NCBI GenBank assembly: GCA_037013495.1
Contig: CM072807.1
Span: 7,436,001-7,500,000, forward strand
Reading direction: 5' to 3'
Length of the DNA stretch: 64,000 bases
DNA from: Hippophae tibetana
Lineage: Eukaryota; Streptophyta; Magnoliopsida; Rosales; Elaeagnaceae
Of the stretch, positions 11,832-23,420 are shown one piece after another. The notes beneath the pieces are model-generated. The model saw only the letters and a list, made by a program, of their open reading frames with translations. It made no database searches and had not been told where the DNA came from. The first letter of the stretch is position 1; each line of letters begins with the position of its first letter. The position numbers and the translations under genes are program-made.

Positions 11832-12554
11832 CTATTTCACTTTTCCATCCAACTTGGATCGCTCATCTCTTGGGATGTGAACAAATGCTCTGCAACCAAA
11901 TACTTTCAAGTGTTTGTAAGAAACGTCTTTCCCCGTCCAAACTCTTTCCGGTACGTCGTAGTTCAGTGGAACTGATGGAGAAAAATTGATTAAATTGATT
12001 GTTGTCCTCATTGCCTCCCCCCAAAAGGAGTTTGATAGTTTTGCATTTAAGAGCATACATCTGACTCTTTCACATATGGTTCTATTCATCCTCTCAACGA
12101 CACCGTTGTGTTGAGGTGTCTTTGGTACTGATTTTTCCAGCCTGATGCGGAAACTTCTACAATACTCCTCGAATGGTCCACGATACTCACCACCATTATT
12201 TGCACGTACACACTTCAAACGTTTACCAGTTTCTCTCTCCACTTTTACATGAAACTACTTGAAAACTTCATGCACTTGATCTTTAGTTTTCAAAACAAAA
12301 GTCCATACTTTTCTAGAATGATCATCAATAAAGGTCACAAAATAGTGAGCACCTCCTAATGACTTACAACTCATTGTACAGACATCTGTGTGTATTAAAT
12401 CTAGAATATTTTCCTTTCTAGATGGTGCGAGACTACGAAATGCAACTCTATGTTGTTTTCCCATAATACAGTCAACACAAGTTTGCACGGGTGTACCTTT
12501 CATTCCTAGCAATAGCTCATTTTTGGAAAGAATTCTGAGACCTTTTTCACTCAT
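11832..12554 (-). pseudogene. Copia-2 integrase
   Basis: The upstream frame (12554-12255) gives the zinc-binding end and first core motif: CVDCIMGKQHRVAF and HTDVCTMSCKSLGGAHYFVTFIDDHSRKVW. The next frame (12242-11832) gives RANNGGEYRG, PKTPQHNGVVERMNRTI, LLNAKLSNSFWGEAM and KHLKVFGCRAFVHIP. In active copia integrases the second catalytic aspartate lies in a DNGGEY block. Here it reads NNGGEY, an Asp-to-Asn change consistent with a G-to-A transition. An in-frame stop separates the two frames. Both defects inactivate it. Confidence 0.87.
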
Positions 12555-12559
12555 ATGGT

Positions 12560-13074
12560 CGAGTCGCTTATGCCATAGCTCGGTAGGAACTTATTTTCTT
12601 ATGGTATTTACTTCTCCTCTACACAACCTGGCTTCTGTGATGTAGAGTGATGTATCTTTCTTGCCTTTAGCTATTACCAGATTCCCTTTGGTGAGCTTCC
12701 ACTTTCCTTCACCAAAATAATTATTGTATCCATCATCATCAAGTATACCAGTAGAAATCAAATTGAGGCGGATATCATGAACATGCCTAACATCTTTCAG
12801 AAGTAATCTGCATCCAAGATTAGTCTCTAGATAAATATTGCCAATGCCGACAATTTTTGATGCATCATCATTTCCCATCCTCACACGTCCAAAATCACCT
12901 TGAGTGTAGGTTGAGAAGAATTCCCGTCGTGAGGTGACATGATAGGAAGCGCCTGAGTCAACTACCCAAGTAGTGTCTTGGCATGCAAGATTGACATAAT
13001 CAGCATCTCGAACAATGACAACTTCTTCAGTGACAGTTGTGGTGTCATTTGTTCGGGTTTCTACTTCCTAATTT
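12560..13074 (-). pseudogene. Copia-2 protease and linker
   Basis: The minus strand at about 12910-12985 reads DTTWVVDSGASYHVTSRREF, the copia aspartic protease active site (W-x-x-DSGAS-x-H). It is followed by MGNDDASKIVGIGNIYLETN and VRHVHDIRLNLISTGILDDDGY to about 12700, the usual protease-integrase linker that ends in the GAG-pre-integrase segment. The active-site triad is preserved. Confidence 0.82.
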
Positions 13075-13852
13075 CTAGATTGTTCTGCCTTTAACCTTTT
13101 ACATTCTCGAATGAAGTGTCTAGGCTTGCCGCAATGATGACACTTCATATCATACCTTGATTTAGACTTCGACCGTCCTCTTTGTTGACTTTGGTTAAGG
13201 AATTTCTACTTTTACTTCTCCCCCGCCATTCTTGTTTGCCTTGTTTCTGCATGACAAGCGCTTTAGTGTCAGGAGTATATCCTTCATCTTTTCGTTGAGA
13301 CTTTTCGTTTAACATTCTGTCTTTTACCATATCCATGGTAAGCTTATCGTCAGGAGCCGAGTTGCTAACTGACACAACTAGAGTATCCTAACTTTTTGGT
13401 AGAGAACTCAACATCAACAACACTTGTAGCTCGTCCTCTACAGTCATCTTCATAGAGTTGAGTTGGTCTACAATGCCTTGGAACTCACTCATATGTTCTG
13501 ATACGCTGCTTTCGTCTTTATTTTTCAAATTGATTAATCGTCACATCAAATTAGCTTTATTCTGTGCGGTTGTCCTCGCATACATTTTCTCCAACTTTTG
13601 CCAAAGAACGTAAGCATCGTGTTCATTAGCAAAATTTTGAAAAATGCTTTTGTCGATCCATTGTCTGATTTGAGCAACACACTTTCGGTTCAGAATGACT
13701 CATTCAATGTTTGCACCAATTACTTCTTTCTCCTTCGACATTATAATTGGCTTTCATAGATCTTTAATGTATAAAAGATCCTCCATCTTCGACTTCTAAA
13801 TTGCATAATTAAATGTAATCAACTTTATCATATTATCTGTGCTTTTCTCCAT
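13075..13852 (-). pseudogene. Copia-2 Gag with CCHC zinc knuckle
   Basis: The Gag frame would start at ATG 13852 on the minus strand with MEKSTDNMIKLITFNYAI and has stops and shifts downstream. A further conserved part is MLNEKSQRKDEGY near 13300. The nucleocapsid knuckle at about 13102-13143 reads CHHCGKPRHFIREC, a complete C-x2-C-x4-H-x4-C. The knuckle is intact but the full Gag frame is not. Confidence 0.8.
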
Positions 13853-13900
13853 TAGAATAGTCAATCAACTAGTTTCACCGAGCTTGTTACTTTTTGACGA

Positions 13901-14062
13901 TAAATAGTACCGATAAATAATGCTGTCAAATAGTACTATGTAAATAGTACCTCTGAATAGTACTTTGTGAATAATATTGATAAATAGTATCTACTGACAA
14001 AATAGTACCGTATATATGAATAATATTCTATAAATAGTATGCTGATAGAATAGTACCGTATA
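13901..14062. repeat. AATAGTAC tandem repeat array replacing the Copia-2 R/U5
   Basis: About eleven degenerate units built around AATAGTAC or AATAATAT, spaced about 12-19 bp. A higher-order pattern is visible: a 45-bp block at 13956-14000 is followed by a similar 48-bp block at 14001-14048, each reading AATAGTAC...GAATAATATT...TAAATAGTAT. It sits where the R/U5 part and primer binding site of the 5' LTR should be. Confidence 0.85.
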
Positions 14063-14200
14063 TAGAAGGAAATGAATCCTTCACGTAACTAACATTTTTT
14101 GACTTTTTCTTTCTTTCTTCTTTCAGTGACACTATTATTAAATAAAGTTTTTTTTCTTTCTTTCGGCACCAACTCTATTTTTTTTTTAATTTGATGATCC
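14063..14200 (-). repeat. Partial 5' LTR (U3) of Copia-2
   Basis: Aligns with the U3 part of the left LTR (9721-9875): both carry GAAGGAAATGAATCCTTCA, pyrimidine-rich CTTTCTTTC blocks, GACACTATTATT or CCACTATTATT, and GGCACCAACTC or GACACCAACCC. The outer end fades in AT-rich DNA near 14200. Confidence 0.75.
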
Positions 14201-14590
14201 ATATATATAAATATGAGAAATAATTAAATTTTAAAATTATATAAAATTATTATATATATATATATATTATATGATAAATAAATTATATTTAATAGTTAAA
14301 TTATAATAACAAAGCCAATAAATATTGCCATAAAATTAGCACAATATAATACATAAATGGTATTTATTAGTTCAATTATGATGCCCAGGCTAGAGGCAAT
14401 AAACATTGCCACAAAGACAAACTATAACGTCATGTATTACTCATTATATGAGGAATAACTAATAAGAATAATGCTTAAAAAGGTTTTGATAATAATATCT
14501 AAATAAATAAAAACTTTTATCTTATTATATATATTCGTACCTCTTCCCACTCCCTTAAATATCACATCTTGCTGTTAATCAGTTAAGCCC
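14200..14590 (+). promoter_or_regulatory. Promoter region of the monooxygenase gene
   Basis: 390 bp separate the Copia-2 LTR relic from the ATG. A TATA-like TTATATATATT lies near 14522-14533, about 60 bp upstream of the start codon, followed by a C-rich stretch. The short distance implies a short 5'UTR. Confidence 0.5.
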
Positions 14591-17500
14591 ATGGAAAGAG
14601 ATGAAGATGTTGTTATTGTGGGAGCTGGAATTGCTGGTCTCACTACATCTTTGGGACTTCACAGGTAATAATTAAACTAAATCCATCTCTTTTCAATTTC
14701 AATTATACACTAATTTGATTTGCAGTATATTATGTAGAACATGTAAATTATTGAAATGAAAACATTTCAGGTTGGGAATTAGAAGCCTAGTGTTGGAATC
14801 TTCAGATACTTTGAGGATAACAGGATTTGCTTTGACTTTATGGACTAATGCTTGGAAGGCTTTGGACGCTGTTGGTATTGGTGACTCCCTTAGGCAACAA
14901 CATGAGAGGCTTCTTGGGTATGACTTCTTAATTACTCTCTCCCACATCAACCTTAGCTTATCTATTTTGTCTCCAAAAGTCATGGATATGATAGCTAAGT
15001 TCATGGTTCTACTTTGGGGATTGTATTTCTCAATCTAGTACATGTGCCATTCATATTATTTAATGCCCATTTGGATAAGTTGGTTTCAAGAAAAGTCATT
15101 TATAATAAAATTGTTTTAAAAAAACATTGTGATGAAAATATTAGAAGTGATTTTGAGTAATATTTTGATAATTATTTTAAGATAGGTGTATGTATTTAAA
15201 ATTACTTATTTCAAAAATAAGTATTAATTAATTCTCTTTAACATACAAATATTACTTCTAAAACTTTTAGAACATTTTTTATAAAGATTATCAAATGGCA
15301 TTTAAATTGCTTTAATCAATTTAAAAGCACTTTCTATGGAAAGAAAAAATGGTTGTAAAGGGACCTTCGTTTTTCTCTCTTTAGTTATTGAGAAAATTTT
15401 GGATCAAAGTGATTAGCAGAGATGATAAGAAAAGTTTTAAAAGTAGGGAAAATTTGGTGCTTTCAATTATTAAAAGACTGAAATGATAACACATAATTCC
15501 ATCAATTCATTTGTGAGGAATTATTAAGAATAAGTGATAACATTTTATACATGTGCAAATATTTTTAATAAATAACAAAAATAATATTCTTATAATTAAT
15601 TTATATATTATTACTATTAAAAAAACATGATATATTATTTTATATTAAAAATTATTTAATTGAATACTGTTTAAATTAAATCATGTTTATTTAGATTAAT
15701 TTAATGTTAAATATAGTTTAATTAAATCTTGTTAAATATTAATAAGATGATGTTTTGTTATTATTAATTTAAAGAGTGTTGTTTTTTTATAATTTTTTAA
15801 TATTTCTTTTTTGAAGAATACAATAAGAATAAGCAATTAAGAGTAACCAACAAATTAGTTTCTTTTTTCCGTGATCCATGATTACAGAATGGTGGGTTCC
15901 TCGACGGTCTCCGGATCAAGGACATCAGAGAAGTCATATACTTCGAATGGGAAATTGTAAGCCTTTAAGCCTTAATAACTCCACTCACATTCTTATACTC
16001 TACTCTCTCTCTCTCTCTTTGGTATCACATCTTAATTAGGATCTCAAGTATTTCCTTTATCCCCTACTCAAGTTAATGACTCATAGCACGCACACTCTAA
16101 TTAGTTTCTTTTTTCTGTAATAAAAAATAAAAATAATTGTACCAATTGCAGATTAGGGGATTAAAGATATCCTATTTGATAATAAAAAGTGATTAAAGTG
16201 CGTCTTTTTAGATAAACAGTTTAGACAATTTTGACAAAGTCATATTGTAACCTTAAAATTGGCTATATCTGCAGTGGGGACTTTGAAGCTCGTTGTGTGC
16301 AGAGAAAGTTATTATTAGAATCACTATCAAATGAACTCCCAAGTGGTACCATCATGTACTCCTCCAAGGTGGTTTCCATTGAAGAATCAAACTTGTTCAA
16401 ACTCCTCCATCTCGCTGATGGCACAGTTATCAAAACAAAGGTAACATTAATTAGTATAAGACGTGTGTAAATGATGTCAAATAAGCTGTTGAGTTCACAT
16501 CTCATTTCAAGTTTGCCTGTTGAAATAATAAGTTGAAAAGTTTACTTATTTATGTCGAGGAGGAAATAAAAAAGTTATCAAAATATAATTATTAATTATT
16601 ATTATAAATTTGAAAAATAAACACATTCATAAATGAGTTGAGTTGAGTTCAATTCATTTAAAAATTAGATAAAATGAATGAAATATAATTCATTTAAGAT
16701 AAATTGATTTTGAACAAACTTATCAACTCAATTTATTTCAAACCTCTGGTAAAAAAATAAGTAACATCAAATTAAATATTTATTCAACTTTCAGAGATAA
16801 TTGAGATATTTTTAATCCTATATTATTTAATTAACAGTTATTCATATATGACCTAATTTAATTAAGTGAATGTCAGGTTCTGATCGGCTGTGATGGAGTA
16901 AACTCAATGGTTGCAAAATGGCTTGGGTTTCAAAAGGCTGCTGATACAGGAAGATATGCAATTAGAGGATGTGTTAATTTTGAGAATGGTCATGGCTTTG
17001 AACACCTCTTCATGCAGTTTTTTGGACATGGTGTTAGATCTGGTGTTGTTCCTTGTGATAATAACTTTGTTTATTGGTATTTGACTTGGACTCCCTCAGA
17101 TCAAGGTATTTAACTAACTTTATTCACAACAACAAACAATAAACTTAGTTTCTTCTATGTTGTTGCCACTATGTTTACTCCCAAGTTGAGTATGTCAATC
17201 ATTAGTTTTGATATGATGAGTACCTTGTTAGCACCATGGGCAAATTGGTCACTTGTATAAATCTTAGGTTCTTTTAAGTTTTTTTTATATCAAATGATAA
17301 TTGGTGTGATTGGAACTTATGACTTAAAATAAGATAGAGTTATTGATTAAATGACAATTTCATTTAGTCACTTATCAAGATATTAGGTTAAGTTTTATAA
17401 GCTTACCGAAAGGCTCAAATTTTTCACTTATAAAAATGTATTGATTAAGTTTTAATAAATTTAAGTTTCAAAATTTTACTATAAAATTCATATTTTTTTG

Positions 17501-18531
17501 AATTATGTTATTGTTTAATGGTTAAATTTTAATAAATAAGGTTCATATTTCACAATAAATTTCATATTTTTTAAATTAGAGTATAAAATTTACTAATTGT
17601 TTTTTAATTTTTGTTAAAAATTTATAGGCTGACCGTTCTATCCCTTGGTCTTATGAGTTGCCCAACATGTCATCCGTAATATCATATTCTACATCTATTT
17701 GCTTATGGTTAAAGTAAAAGTAGTTTTAGACAAGAGTTGGTTTCATGAATAAGCACAAAATGTGCTTTTTGAACCCTAAAAGCGCTTACGATAAAAAATT
17801 TCATATTTGATCCTGAATCTCTTTTTTCTGTAAGAAGCGTTTTAACATGATTCTTCTTTAGAAACAAACAGACCCAGGGTCAATCATATGAATCACATAT
17901 TTCTTCCTTTGCATTCTTTGAGCCCATGAGCTGTCTAGTGAAGTAAAACTAATGTTGTTCTTCCATTTTGGTCGGTTCTCTTTACTTTACAGAAAAAGAG
18001 CTAGAAGAAAACCCAATTAAATTAAGACAATATGTTATGAACAAGCTTGGAATGGTACCTGATCAAATAAGAGCAGTTGTTGAAAAATCAAACTTGGATG
18101 CATTTTTATCCTCTGCTTTGAGATATAGGCATCCTTGGGAGCTTCTTTGGGGAAATATAAGCAAAGGCAATGTCTGTGTAGCTGGTGATGCACTTCATCC
18201 TATGACACCTGATCTTGGTCAAGGTGGTTGTTCTGCTTTGGAAGACGGTGTCGTTTTAGCCAGGTGTCTTGGTGAGGCACTGTTGAAGAAACCAGGAAGC
18301 CAGAAAGTAAAGGAACAATATGATAATATTGAAATGGGATTAAAAAAGTATGCTAATTTGAGAAGATGGAGAAGCTTTGAATTAATTAGTTCAGCTTATA
18401 TAGTTGGTTTTATACAGGAGAGTGATGGGTTAGTTATGAAATTTTTAAGGGATAAGCTTTTGGCTCCAATGTTATCTGCTAAATACATAAAGATATCTGA
18501 TTTTGATTGTGGGAAGCTCAGCATTTCTTAG
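14591..18531 (+). CDS. FAD-dependent monooxygenase, MO1/CTF2A-like
   Basis: Group A flavoprotein monooxygenase, related to plant MO1/CTF2 and more distantly to zeaxanthin epoxidase and bacterial salicylate hydroxylase. Such enzymes use NAD(P)H and O2; the substrate cannot be read from sequence. Exons: 14591-14664, 14771-14917, 15888-15956, 16275-16440, 16877-17105, 17993-18531, all with GT/AG introns and keeping frame, for 407 aa. The Rossmann FAD motif [11 protein letters not shown] is at residues 7-17. GCDGVNS at 156-162 is the DG motif that touches FAD and NAD(P)[16 protein letters not shown] from 293 is the GD motif. [11 protein letters not shown] matches the family's middle block. The length is usual for the family. 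There is no obvious N-terminal targeting extension. The start is supported because FAD motifs normally begin a few residues in. A Copia-2 LTR lies about 400 bp upstream, and a decayed paralogue lies at 379-731 (-). Confidence 0.93.
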
Positions 18532-19720
18532 ACCACAAACATAGGCTTTGCAGAGTTGTTTGTGTTTGCTTAGAAGTTTGTGAGTTTAGTGGATGTTTTA
18601 TATAAGACATGTTTCTATGCTTAAAATAATACAAAAAATAATAATTATTGAAACAAATGTTTACTTTTAAATTGTTTATGATAGTAAATTAATTTATATC
18701 TAAACATGTAATCTATCTGGTCATATAAAAGATCTAAGATATTAATTATAGATATATTAATAGTATGGTTATTTAAAATTGGTTTACAATACAATTGCAA
18801 TTTCTATTTCTTGTGCATCTCCATATTTGCCCTAATCACAAAAAGTTCTCAAATTTAAAAAGGCCAGCGTACATATATATATATATATATTTTGTTTGAT
18901 TTCTTACTTACATCATTTCATCTATTATTTTATACATATATGAAATATTGAAGGTTATTTTTTGATTAACAATTGACATAATAATTTCTAACTTTTTGAG
19001 CGAAAAGCATTATGTTATCTATTATTCATAAGAGGATGAAATTATGTTAATAAAGAAAATGCTAGAGATCTATATTTTGGAAGGTACCGACTTTGAAGTT
19101 TAAATATAAGATTTAACAGAGATTTTTTTTATGAACTCTTAAATTTTTTTAAATATACTTGGAAAGATTTTTCCACCTTCCTATACAATAAAATAAAATC
19201 TGTTTAAAATTTATTTATTTAGAGAAAAAGCTTCTATTTATAAGTTTCAATAATATGCACTACAAAATTATAAGATTCTGAGGTATAGTTTTAATTTTTA
19301 AAAGTGATTGAGTTATATACTTATCAACAAAAAAAGAAAAAAAATAACAATTAAAATCTCTTAAAATTTATAATTATAAAAATAATATTTTTTATGTTAA
19401 ATTAATATTGTTTTATTTCAAAGACAAACTCCAATTAAAAATTTTCATATTAAATATTTTTCATGTTTAAATTAAATGATAATCAATTAGATTTATTTAA
19501 TATTTAAATCTCATAAGTATGATTTTATTTTATTTTATTAGGATATTATTTTTATTACATTACATAAATGACTTAAATTATTTAGTTTTATTTTTAACTC
19601 TAGTAATAAAACATATATTTATTTTGTAACAAAAATAAATATATATTTTTTCATCAATTTTAAAAGGAAATTTTAAATATAAATGGAGTGCAATTAGATT
19701 TATTAATTTTGTTGACACAA
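18532..19720. other. Spacer between monooxygenase and RPN3
   Basis: Contains the monooxygenase 3' flank and AT-rich DNA with a (TA)n run near 18871-18889. No gene is seen. Confidence 0.5.
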
Positions 19721-19811
19721 TTGTGATTTGCGATGCCGTTTTAACTATTGACCCTCCTGGCATACTCCGCTTCAACGCCATTGCTAGACTTGCTCTGTAC
19801 GAAAGTTGCGC

Positions 19812-19878
19812 AAACCCTAAGCACTTCCGATCAAGACGAGCTCTAACCCTCTCTAGGTCTATTCTCTATCTAGGGTTT
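19812..19878 (+). promoter_or_regulatory. RPN3: Telo-box pair in the RPN3 leader or promoter
   Basis: AAACCCTAA at 19812-19820 and the inverted form TAGGGTTT at 19871-19878. Telo-boxes are known in promoters and 5' leaders of plant growth and housekeeping genes. A likely leader intron acceptor TTTTGCAG ends at 19944, 20 bp before the ATG, so these motifs may lie in the first untranslated exon. Confidence 0.55.
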
Positions 19879-19963
19879 AGGTCATTCTTTCGCTTTTCTT
19901 ATTTTGGTCTCCGTTAAATAGTATTTCTGTACAATTCTTTTGCAGCTTGGCAAAAAAAATAAA

Positions 19964-22870
19964 ATGACGATGGATGTAGAGATGAAAGAGCAACAAGCTC
20001 CATCAAATTCCCAATCATCAACTTCTCCGTCAACTCTTAACCGTAAGTTTACATAACCCTAGATTTGGCTCGGTTCTTTGTTGAATTTTGGCGGGTTTTG
20101 TTACTTTGTTGATTTGGTTTGTGTTTTATTACCTTAGATCAGATATGTAGATAGATATTGAATTTTAGGTATGGGTTTTAGTGGGTTCTGAAAATTATGA
20201 GTGGTGTTTCATCCTTTTCTTCAGATTTGATAGGGATTGCTGCTCTCATTGAGACAGGAGCTTATGCTCGGGAGGTACGGAGGATTCTTCGTGTCGTACG
20301 GTTGACTATGGCATTGAGGCGGAAACTAAAGGCTTCAGTGCTCTCTGCCTTCCTCAATTTCGCCCTTCCTCGGGGTTCTGATGTGCTCTCTAGGTTGTTG
20401 TCCTACCTTCCAAAGGTAAAAACGTAAAGCACGCTTTTTTATATGTTTTTGCTCTGTTTTGAAAGTTCTGTCTGATGTTAATATCATTCTAACCTTAAAT
20501 AGTGTAGATAATAAAGATGGATCTTTTTTGTGAATTAAAACACGTCTAAGGGAGGATTTTATGTGATTGTTCATTCTTGTTTGTAATAAGCGTATGAAGT
20601 CTTTGTTTTTGTAATACTCTTCTGTAACTGCCATTGGTTAGTATCTTTAGTTCTTTGACCTGCGTAAGGTCTTCCGTGAATTTTGAATTAAGTGCATAGC
20701 CTCTCCATATCATGAATTCATAAGAAGGCCAAAGCCAGTTGTGTGTTCCTGATAATACAGGAAATACATTGTTGCTTTTTGTTTAAATTTAATTCTTTCG
20801 AAATTCTCTTGGAATTGATTATAGGAAGATGACCATGATATGGATGTTGACACTGCCACATCTGCAACTCAAGCTTCTAAGCATTTGTTGCCAGAGCTAG
20901 AGATCTACTGCTACTTGCTTGTGCTAATATTTCTGATTGATCAAAAGAGATACAATGAGGTCAGCAGTGTTCAAACCGTTCTGTGTCTTTTCACATGCTA
21001 ATTTTACCTACAATGCTTGTGACACGCGATAATATTTTTCAGGCTAAGGCTTGTGCTTCAGCAAGCATCACTCGATTGAAGAACCTCAATCGGAGGACTC
21101 TTGATGTTCTAGCTTCGAGGCTTTACTTCTATTACTCTCTTACCTATGAAGTCACTGGGGATCTTGCTGAAATTAGAGGGTAAATGGTGCTTTTGCCACT
21201 GTGGTGATATATATCAATTTTTTCATGCTAATGCATGATTTGGCTCTTCCTGTTTGATTCATTTTGTGTTCTTCTGGGTTGCAAGTGTCTTTTCTTTGTA
21301 TATTTTTGGATTATATGGATGTTGTATCATGTATGTCAAAGAAATCATGAGGGTTACAAGATCAGATGGATTGGCTGGCTACTTCTGCATTCTGTGACTA
21401 AGTTCTCACTCATTCATCTACAGGAATCTACTTGCCCTGCACCGTATTGCAACATTGCGCCATGATGAGCTGGGTCAGGTAAATCATCAACTACCGAAGC
21501 AATTTTTCTGTGGTATTATGGATCATATGGTTTAGTTACAATGTTTTCATGCAGGAAACACTCCTTAACTTGTTACTTAGAAACTACCTCCACTACAATC
21601 TATATGATCAGGCAGAGAAGTTGAGGTCCAAAGCGCCTCGTTTTGAAGCTCACTCAAACCAGCAGGTGTTTCATTACTCTCTCCCTCACTTTATGACTAC
21701 AATTTGCACTTTAAGTGATAGAAATAAAGGTAGATATGGGTATCTGATTGAATTTGTGGTTGTATGTTCTTGTTCGTTGTACTCCAGCATACAATAAATA
21801 TGAGATTTATCCTAATATTTTTGTGGCATTTTCACTTTTAATGAATATCATTTATTTCTGGTTACTGGTAATTTTCCCTTGCAGTTCTGTAGGTACCTCT
21901 TTTACCTAGGAAAGATCAGGACCATTCAGTTGGAGTACACTGATGCTAAAGAGTCCCTCCTGCAAGCTGCAAGGAAAGCTCCCGTTGCAGCCCTTGGTTT
22001 TCGAGTTCAATGCAATAAGTGGGCAGTTATTGTCCGCTTATTGCTTGGAGAAATCCCTGAGAGGACTGTTTTCATGCAAAAAGGCATGGAGAAGGATTTG
22101 AGGCCATATTTTGAACTAACAAATGTAAGTCTGGATTAAATCTCTCAAGCCCTCAGATATACTCCAATAGAAACCTGGTGTGACGGGAGAACTGAGACAT
22201 GACTTTCTATTATATGGCTGTCATGTATAAAAGCGAAGATTTTTTTTTCCCAATATTGTGGTGTGGCTACAACTTTTCAATATGATCTACTGGAATAAGA
22301 TTATTTCAGATCTGTGAGATTTTACCACTGGTTAATATTGAGAATTTATATTTTCAGGCTGTGCGTATTGGTGATTTGGAGCTTTTTAGAACTGTTGCTG
22401 AGAAGTTCTCGACCACTTTCAATTTAGACCAAACCCACAATTTGATTGTTAGGTTGCGCCATAACGTGATAAGGACTGGGTTGCGCAACATTAGTATCTC
22501 ATATTCTCGTATATCTCTGGCTGATGTTGCTAAAAAACTGAGATTGGACTCTGCAAATCCTGTTGCTGATGCAGAGAGTATTGTGTCAAAGGCTATTCGA
22601 GATGGTGCAATTGATGCTACTTTGGATCATGCAAATGGATGGATGGTGTCCAAGGAAACTGGGGACATCTACTCTACAAATGAGCCCCAAGCTGCATTTG
22701 ACACGAGGATTGCTTTTTGCCTTAATTTGCATAACGATGCAGTGCGAGCACTTCGGTTTCCGCCAAATTCCCACAAGGAGAAAGAAAGCGCTGAGAAGAG
22801 AAGGGAAAGACAACAACAAGAGCAAGAGCTTGCAAAACACATTGCTGAAGAGGACGATGATGATTTTTGA
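19964..22870 (+). CDS. RPN3: 26S proteasome non-ATPase regulatory subunit 3 (RPN3)
   Basis: Structural subunit of the 19S lid, which helps assemble the lid and hold the RPN11 deubiquitinase; acts in cytosol and nucleus. Exons: 19964-20042, 20225-20415, 20825-20959, 21043-21179, 21424-21478, 21555-21665, 21885-22124, 22358-22870; all introns GT/AG, total 486 aa, matching the family length (near 488). Recognisable blocks are [14 protein letters not shown] in exon 2, [20 protein letters not shown] in exon 3, [20 protein letters not shown] in exon 6, [20 protein letters not shown] in exon 7 and the PCI/winged-helix part in exon 8 ([38 protein letters not shown]). The C-terminus ends in the typical acidic EEDDDDF. 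The N-terminus is a short Ser/Gln-rich tail. ATG 19964 is chosen; a second ATG two codons later is possible. Confidence 0.97.
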
Positions 22871-23420
22871 TTCCGTACTACTATGCAAAAGACCTTGAAC
22901 ATTGCCATAAGGTGACAGCACGTTGTGCATCTATCTTTTGAAATTCCAGCAAGAATTATTTAGCTTTCTATCATATTCCCTGGAACAGCACCTGTTTTCA
23001 TTTAATGTTTATGATGAATGTCTATTGTTTAATCTGAGCCATTGCTCGTTTCTTTTTTAGTGGATAATCCTTGTGGCTTCATGTTGTCTTTTGCCGGAAT
23101 ACTCTGTTCTAAACAACCATGAATCTTGACATTATGCAACTTCTTCGATTTTGCCTTTATTGATTTTCTTAACTTCCATTCTCCATTAAAACACAAGTTA
23201 CTTAAATGGTCTAAGTGGCAAAACTGCTCGCAGGTGACATACTGGATATGGTGTCTCATATTCTTTTCATTATACGAGTGTGGTGAGTACCACTTGATTA
23301 TGAGAGCACCACAATACAAATCCGTTACAGTAATTGATCGATTCGTCTGCCAAGAAATCCCATGTATGCTTGAAAGGGTCAAAAGACAATTATCAAAATA
23401 ATGTGTTGGATGCTCCATAG
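22871..23420. other. RPN3 3' flank with an unassigned antisense open frame
   Basis: The first few hundred bases are probably RPN3 3'UTR. On the minus strand a 129-codon frame (23418-23029) has a gene-like composition, with CGALIIKWYSPHSYNEKNM in the middle, but I recognise no family. It has no clear splice partners, so I leave it as unassigned rather than a gene. Confidence 0.4.

Larger units (their letters stand above)
9400..14200 (-). mobile_element. Ty1/copia LTR retrotransposon (Copia-2), minus strand, decayed
   Basis: Minus-strand copia element of about 4.8 kb. Domain order from the right is Gag, CCHC knuckle, protease, integrase, reverse transcriptase and RNase H. The left (3') LTR is well preserved and preceded by a polypurine tract. 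The right (5') LTR keeps only U3-like sequence (about 14063-14195), and its R/U5 part is replaced by tandem repeats. Reading frames are long but broken by a few stops and frameshifts, so it is younger than Copia-1 but still defective. The outer ends are approximate: no target duplication could be assigned. Confidence 0.9.

Noticed and set aside
22563..22930. Open frames of 79-114 codons overlapping the last RPN3 exon on both strands
   Set aside because: Shadows of the strongly conserved RPN3 exon 8 in other frames. No independent motif.
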